A stretch of 9,847 nucleotides of DNA, taken from contig CALATN010000037.1 of NCBI GenBank assembly GCA_937891895.1, forward strand, positions 1 through 9,847. Reading direction: 5' to 3'. Below the pieces are notes generated by a model, which saw nothing but the letters and a program-made list of their open reading frames with translations, was not told the origin of the DNA and searched no databases. The position numbers and the translations under genes are program-made. Positions 6,379 through 9,847 of the stretch are shown one piece after another. This stretch comes from an uncultured Clostridia bacterium. Its GTDB lineage: Bacteria; Bacillota; Clostridia; Oscillospirales; Ruminococcaceae. Position 1 is the first letter of the stretch. The number at the start of each line of letters is the position of its first letter.

Positions 6379-9300
6379 TCAGAAAAGTGAAATCTGGTCT
6401 GATTTCGGCAATGCTGACAATGCTCCGATGCTTTCAAGAGTTTCGATGACAGACTTTGTTGCACCGCTTCTTTCCTGAAGTTCATCAATTGATAGCAGAT
6501 CACCCTGCTGAACAGCATCATAAACTGCCTTTGCAGCATTTGCACCAACGCCCTTTGCTGAGCAAAGCGGAAGTCTTAGCTTTCCATCTTCAATTTTATA
6601 CTTTTCAGCATCAGATTTAAAAACGTCAATTGGCAGGAACTCAAATCCTCTTGCCATCATTTCATTTACAATCATCAGCATATCAAGCGTTGACGTTTCC
6701 TTTGCGGTACGGTCATTGCCCTTCTGCTTCAGCTCATCAATTTTGAATTTTACTGCAGCTCTGCCCTGAATTGCTGTTTCTGCATCAAAGTCTTCACCAC
6801 GTACTGTGAATATTGTTGCATAGAAAGCAAGCGGCTCGTAAACCTTGAACCAGGCAAGCTTCATAGCTGCCATAACGTATGCGGCTGCGTGAGCCTTCGG
6901 GAACATGTACTTGATTTTCAGACAGCTGTCTATATACCACTGCGGAACGTCATGAGCGAGCATATCCTGTTTCATTTCCTCTGTCAGCAGCTTTGGAGCG
7001 TTACCTTTACGGGTAATTTCCATAATTTTAAAGGACAGCTTAGGATCCATACCATGATAAATCAGATATGTCATAATACCGTCACGACAACCGATAACTT
7101 CTGAAATCGTACAGGTACCGTTTTTGATAAGCTCCTGCGCGTTGCCGAGCCATACGTCGGTACCGTGGGACAGACCTGAAATCTGGAGCAGGTCAGAGAA
7201 TTTTGTCGGTTTGGACTCGACAAGCATCTGTCGTGTAAAGCCTGTACCCATTTCAGGAATGGCAAGGGTACCTGTTTCACAGTCAATATCCTCGGATGTT
7301 ACTCCTAATGCTTCGGGAGAAGTACAAAGACTGATAACCTTTTCGTCACCAGGGAAAATATCTTCTGTTCGCACACCTGTCATATCTTCAAGGTGCTTGT
7401 ACAATGTCGGCACATCGTGTCCGAGTTCATCAAGTTTAAGAATTGTATCGTGGAGTGAATGGAAGTCAAAGTGTGTTGTTGTAAAGATTGAATTAGGGTC
7501 TTCGGCTGGGTGCTGAACGGGAGTAAAGTCGTATACCTCAAACTTCGCAGGCACAACAACCATACCGCCAGGGTGCTGACCCGTGGTACGTTTTACACCT
7601 GTACAACCGATTGTAAGTCGGTTGATTTCAGCCTTCGACAAGGTTTCACCGCGTTCATCAAGATAATGCTTTACATAACCATACGCGGTTTTATCGGCAA
7701 CCGTACCGATTGTTCCTGCCTTGAACACGTTGTCCTTACCGAAAAGTTCTTCGGTATACTTATGGGCAAAGGTCTGATATTCGCCAGAGAAGTTAAGGTC
7801 TATATCAGGCGCTTTATCGCCGTCAAATCCAAGAAAAGTTTCGAATGGGATATCGTGACCGTCACGGTTATATGGTGTACCGCACTTTTCGCAGTTTTTG
7901 TCTGGAAGGTCGTACCCCGAACCTACTGAACCGTCTGTAATAAATATACTATGGTGACATTTAGGACACACATAATGCGGTGGGAGCGGGTTAACTTCAG
8001 AAATACCTGCCATTGAAGCAACGAATGATGAGCCAACTGAACCTCGTGAGCCAACCTTGTAGCCGTGTTCATTTGAATTGGCAACAAGCTTCTGGGCAAT
8101 CATATAGAGTACGGCAAAGCCGTGCTTGATAATAGAAGTAAGCTCTCGGTCAAGTCGTTTTGCAACCAGTTCAGGAACAGGGTCGCCGTAAATTGATTTG
8201 CAGCGTTCCCAGGAAATACGCTCCAGGTCTTCATCGGCACCCGGAATTTCTGGTGTGAATGTTCCCGGTGGAATTGGGACAATATCAGGGTTGACCATAT
8301 TGGCAATTTTATTTGTATTTGTTACGACAACCTCGTAAGCTTTTTCCTTTCCAAGGTAAGCAAATTCTTCAAGCATTTCGTCAGTTGTACGAAGATACAG
8401 TGGTGCCTGCTGGTCATAATCCTTGAACTTCTGGCTGGTAAGGATTTTTCTGAATATGCCGTCAGACTTGTCCATAAAATGAACATCACAGGTTGCTACA
8501 ACAGGAATATGCAGTTCTTCGCCAAGCTGAACGATTTTTTTGTTAAGTTCCTGCAAGTCCTCTATCGTATTTATATCAGGGCAATCCTCATCCCTTATCA
8601 TAAATGCGTTATTTGCTACAGGCTGAATTTCAAGATAATCGTAAAATCTTGCAATAGCCTTTACCATTTCCCATGGCTGGCCGTCCTTTACGGCAGCAAA
8701 AACTTCACCCGCTTCGCAGGCACTGCCTACTATAAGACCATCTCTGTGCTTTGCCAATTCGGAAATAGGAACTCTTGGAAAACGCCTGTAATACTTGATA
8801 TTACTGTAGGAGATGAGTTTATACAGATTTTTCAGACCAATCGAATTCTTTACAAGAATTATTTGATGATATGGTCTTAAAAGACGTGGGTCAACATTTT
8901 CAACGCAGGCATTTACTTCGCTTAATTTACTGATATGATGTTCGCTCATAAGTCGGTTTGCAAGAATAATATAAATTCTCGCAAGCATCTTTGCATCTTC
9001 ATCGGCACGATGATGATTGAATTCACCAAGTCCCAGGTCCTTTGCAACAACGTTAAGCTTATGCTTTTTCAGATGTGGAAGCATACTTCTGCTGATAACA
9101 ACGGTATCTACCATTGAAAAGGAAAATTTCACATTATGCCTTGTACATCCCATACGGATAAATGAACAGTCAAATTTTGCATTATGCGCAATCAGGACAG
9201 GCGCTTTTCCGCAGAATTCCGCAAATTTACGTAAGGCATCTTCCTGTGAAATCGCGTCCTTTACCATACTGTCATCTATACCTGTCAGCTTTGTAATCTT

Positions 9301-9735
9301 CTCAGGAATATTTCTCTCAGGATTTACAAAAGTCTGGAATGTATCAACAATTTCAAAATTATTGACTCTTGCTGCACCGATTTCAATAATTCTGTCGTTT
9401 TCTTTATCAAATCCGGTAGTTTCAATATCAAACACTACACAGGCAGCATCCAAGTCCTGCCCTTTATCGTGCTTTACGATTTCTTCTACATCATCCACCA
9501 AATAAGCTTCCATACCATAGACAATTTTAAAATCCTTGGCGCGCTGCATCTTCTCTTCATCATCTTTATAATCTTTAGGATTTAAGGCATGATTTGCTTC
9601 CGGGAAAGCCTGTACAACACCATGATCCGTAATGGCAATACCGGGATGACCCCACTCAAACGCAGTTTTAATCAGTGTTTTAGCATCCACTACCGCATCC
9701 ATGTCGCTCATGGTGGTATGGGCGTGTAATTCCAC
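6379..9735 (-). CDS. polC: DNA polymerase III alpha subunit, PolC type (5' part missing)
   Basis: This is the main replicative polymerase of low-GC Firmicutes. The 1118 residues counted from GTG 9735 hold, in order: PHP start with ELHAHT (2-7); an inserted DnaQ-like 3'-5' exonuclease, about 97-265, with Asp103/Glu105 in DIETTGF, Asp189 in AHNAKFD, and His242/Asp247 in HRADED; the rest of PHP; GSRGSVGSS (562-570); a zinc site Cys590, Cys593, Cys615, Cys618; the palm with Asp644 and Asp646 in APDIDLNFSG and probably Asp769; HPGGMVV (721-727); and QISLF (1114-1118), a beta-clamp motif. Full PolC is about 1430 residues, so roughly 330 N-terminal residues (tau-binding and OB regions) are absent. 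Related-looking sequence continues upstream of the GTG (KKRQDNSEEKR), so this GTG is probably not the true start. The frame is closed by TGA 9792-9790. No terminator is seen after the stop. Confidence 0.95.
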   Translation of the reverse strand: MELHAHTTMSDMDAVVDAKTLIKTAFEWGHPGIAITDHGVVQAFPEANHALNPKDYKDDEEKMQRAKDFKIVYGMEAYLVDDVEEIVKHDKGQDLDAACVVFDIETTGFDKENDRIIEIGAARVNNFEIVDTFQTFVNPERNIPEKITKLTGIDDSMVKDAISQEDALRKFAEFCGKAPVLIAHNAKFDCSFIRMGCTRHNVKFSFSMVDTVVISRSMLPHLKKHKLNVVAKDLGLGEFNHHRADEDAKMLARIYIILANRLMSEHHISKLSEVNACVENVDPRLLRPYHQIILVKNSIGLKNLYKLISYSNIKYYRRFPRVPISELAKHRDGLIVGSACEAGEVFAAVKDGQPWEMVKAIARFYDYLEIQPVANNAFMIRDEDCPDINTIEDLQELNKKIVQLGEELHIPVVATCDVHFMDKSDGIFRKILTSQKFKDYDQQAPLYLRTTDEMLEEFAYLGKEKAYEVVVTNTNKIANMVNPDIVPIPPGTFTPEIPGADEDLERISWERCKSIYGDPVPELVAKRLDRELTSIIKHGFAVLYMIAQKLVANSNEHGYKVGSRGSVGSSFVASMAGISEVNPLPPHYVCPKCHHSIFITDGSVGSGYDLPDKNCEKCGTPYNRDGHDIPFETFLGFDGDKAPDIDLNFSGEYQTFAHKYTEELFGKDNVFKAGTIGTVADKTAYGYVKHYLDERGETLSKAEINRLTIGCTGVKRTTGQHPGGMVVVPAKFEVYDFTPVQHPAEDPNSIFTTTHFDFHSLHDTILKLDELGHDVPTLYKHLEDMTGVRTEDIFPGDEKVISLCTSPEALGVTSEDIDCETGTLAIPEMGTGFTRQMLVESKPTKFSDLLQISGLSHGTDVWLGNAQELIKNGTCTISEVIGCRDGIMTYLIYHGMDPKLSFKIMEITRKGNAPKLLTEEMKQDMLAHDVPQWYIDSCLKIKYMFPKAHAAAYVMAAMKLAWFKVYEPLAFYATIFTVRGEDFDAETAIQGRAAVKFKIDELKQKGNDRTAKETSTLDMLMIVNEMMARGFEFLPIDVFKSDAEKYKIEDGKLRLPLCSAKGVGANAAKAVYDAVQQGDLLSIDELQERSGATKSVIETLESIGALSALPKSDQISLF

Positions 9736-9847
9736 TCGTTTTTCTTCGGAATTATCCTGACGCTTTTTAATAAAGTTCGGAATGAAATTTCACATGGCAG
9801 TATTTCTGAATATAATTGGGATGAGGAGTCAATAAATAATCAAATAA
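9736..9847 (-). other. Right edge: disrupted upstream part of polC, no supported gene
   Basis: The polC frame stays open from 9735 up to 9789, encoding a stretch ending KKRQDNSEEKR that looks like the usual linker before the PolC PHP domain. It then meets TGA at 9792-9790. Further upstream the same frame holds another stop (TGA within 9830-9832). One other minus-strand frame is open from the window edge to a TAA near 9768-9766, but I cannot recognise its 26 residues as PolC. No plausible ATG with a Shine-Dalgarno leads into polC. Possible causes are a frameshift, a rearrangement or an assembly error close to a contig end. Confidence 0.5.

Noticed and set aside
9017..9505. A 162-residue plus-strand open frame with hydrophobic stretches
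   Set aside because: It is a shadow of the polC exonuclease region. The serine- and leucine-rich composition is what the complement of such coding sequence gives.
8450..9735. The PHP domain as the missing histidinol-phosphate phosphatase, given the adjacent his operon
   Set aside because: Its sequence and the inserted exonuclease place it firmly in PolC as an integral domain; stand-alone HisJ/HisK phosphatases are separate proteins of about 270 residues.
9783..9792. A perfect 10-base palindrome (TGAAATTTCA) near the polC break
   Set aside because: It is short and AT-rich, and such palindromes are common by chance in this base composition. No flanking repeats suggest a mobile element or integration site.

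Overview
This AT-rich window is all minus-strand coding. It carries the 3' part of a replicative DNA polymerase gene, polC, followed by a compact seven-gene histidine biosynthesis operon. A PolC-type polymerase (exonuclease inserted in the PHP domain) and the short HisG plus HisZ pair point to a low-GC Firmicute. The protein style suggests a clostridial, perhaps Ruminococcaceae/Oscillospiraceae, chromosome; that narrower placement is an inference.

Reading in the direction of transcription (right to left): 9847-9736 holds no gene I can support and should have been the upstream part of polC, but the polC frame is closed there by a TGA at 9790-9792. polC (from about 9735 or slightly upstream to 6379) has intact PHP, exonuclease, zinc-binding, palm/fingers and clamp-binding parts, but lacks its N-terminal and OB regions in this window. 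The 91-base gap 6378-6288 carries a near-consensus vegetative promoter (TTGACA, 17-base spacer, TATTAT). An imperfect palindrome covers its -10 box and predicted start site. The operon hisZ-hisG-hisD-hisC-hisB-hisH-hisF then runs from 6287 to 86, with gaps of 2-24 bases and one 1-base overlap. It ends in a hairpin/T-tract terminator at 25-67.

Together the his genes encode the ATP phosphoribosyltransferase (HisZ+HisG, step 1), the glutamine amidotransferase/cyclase pair (HisH+HisF), the dehydratase (HisB), the aminotransferase (HisC) and the dehydrogenase (HisD, last two oxidations). Missing from the window are hisA, which is often placed between hisH and hisF, hisI and hisE, and any histidinol-phosphate phosphatase. 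The pathway must be completed from elsewhere.

I found no new biological system here. The points most worth checking are the abrupt loss of the polC frame at the right edge, the palindromic, 8-base-periodic element at the his promoter, and the absence of hisA/hisI/hisE from an operon that appears to be closed by a terminator.
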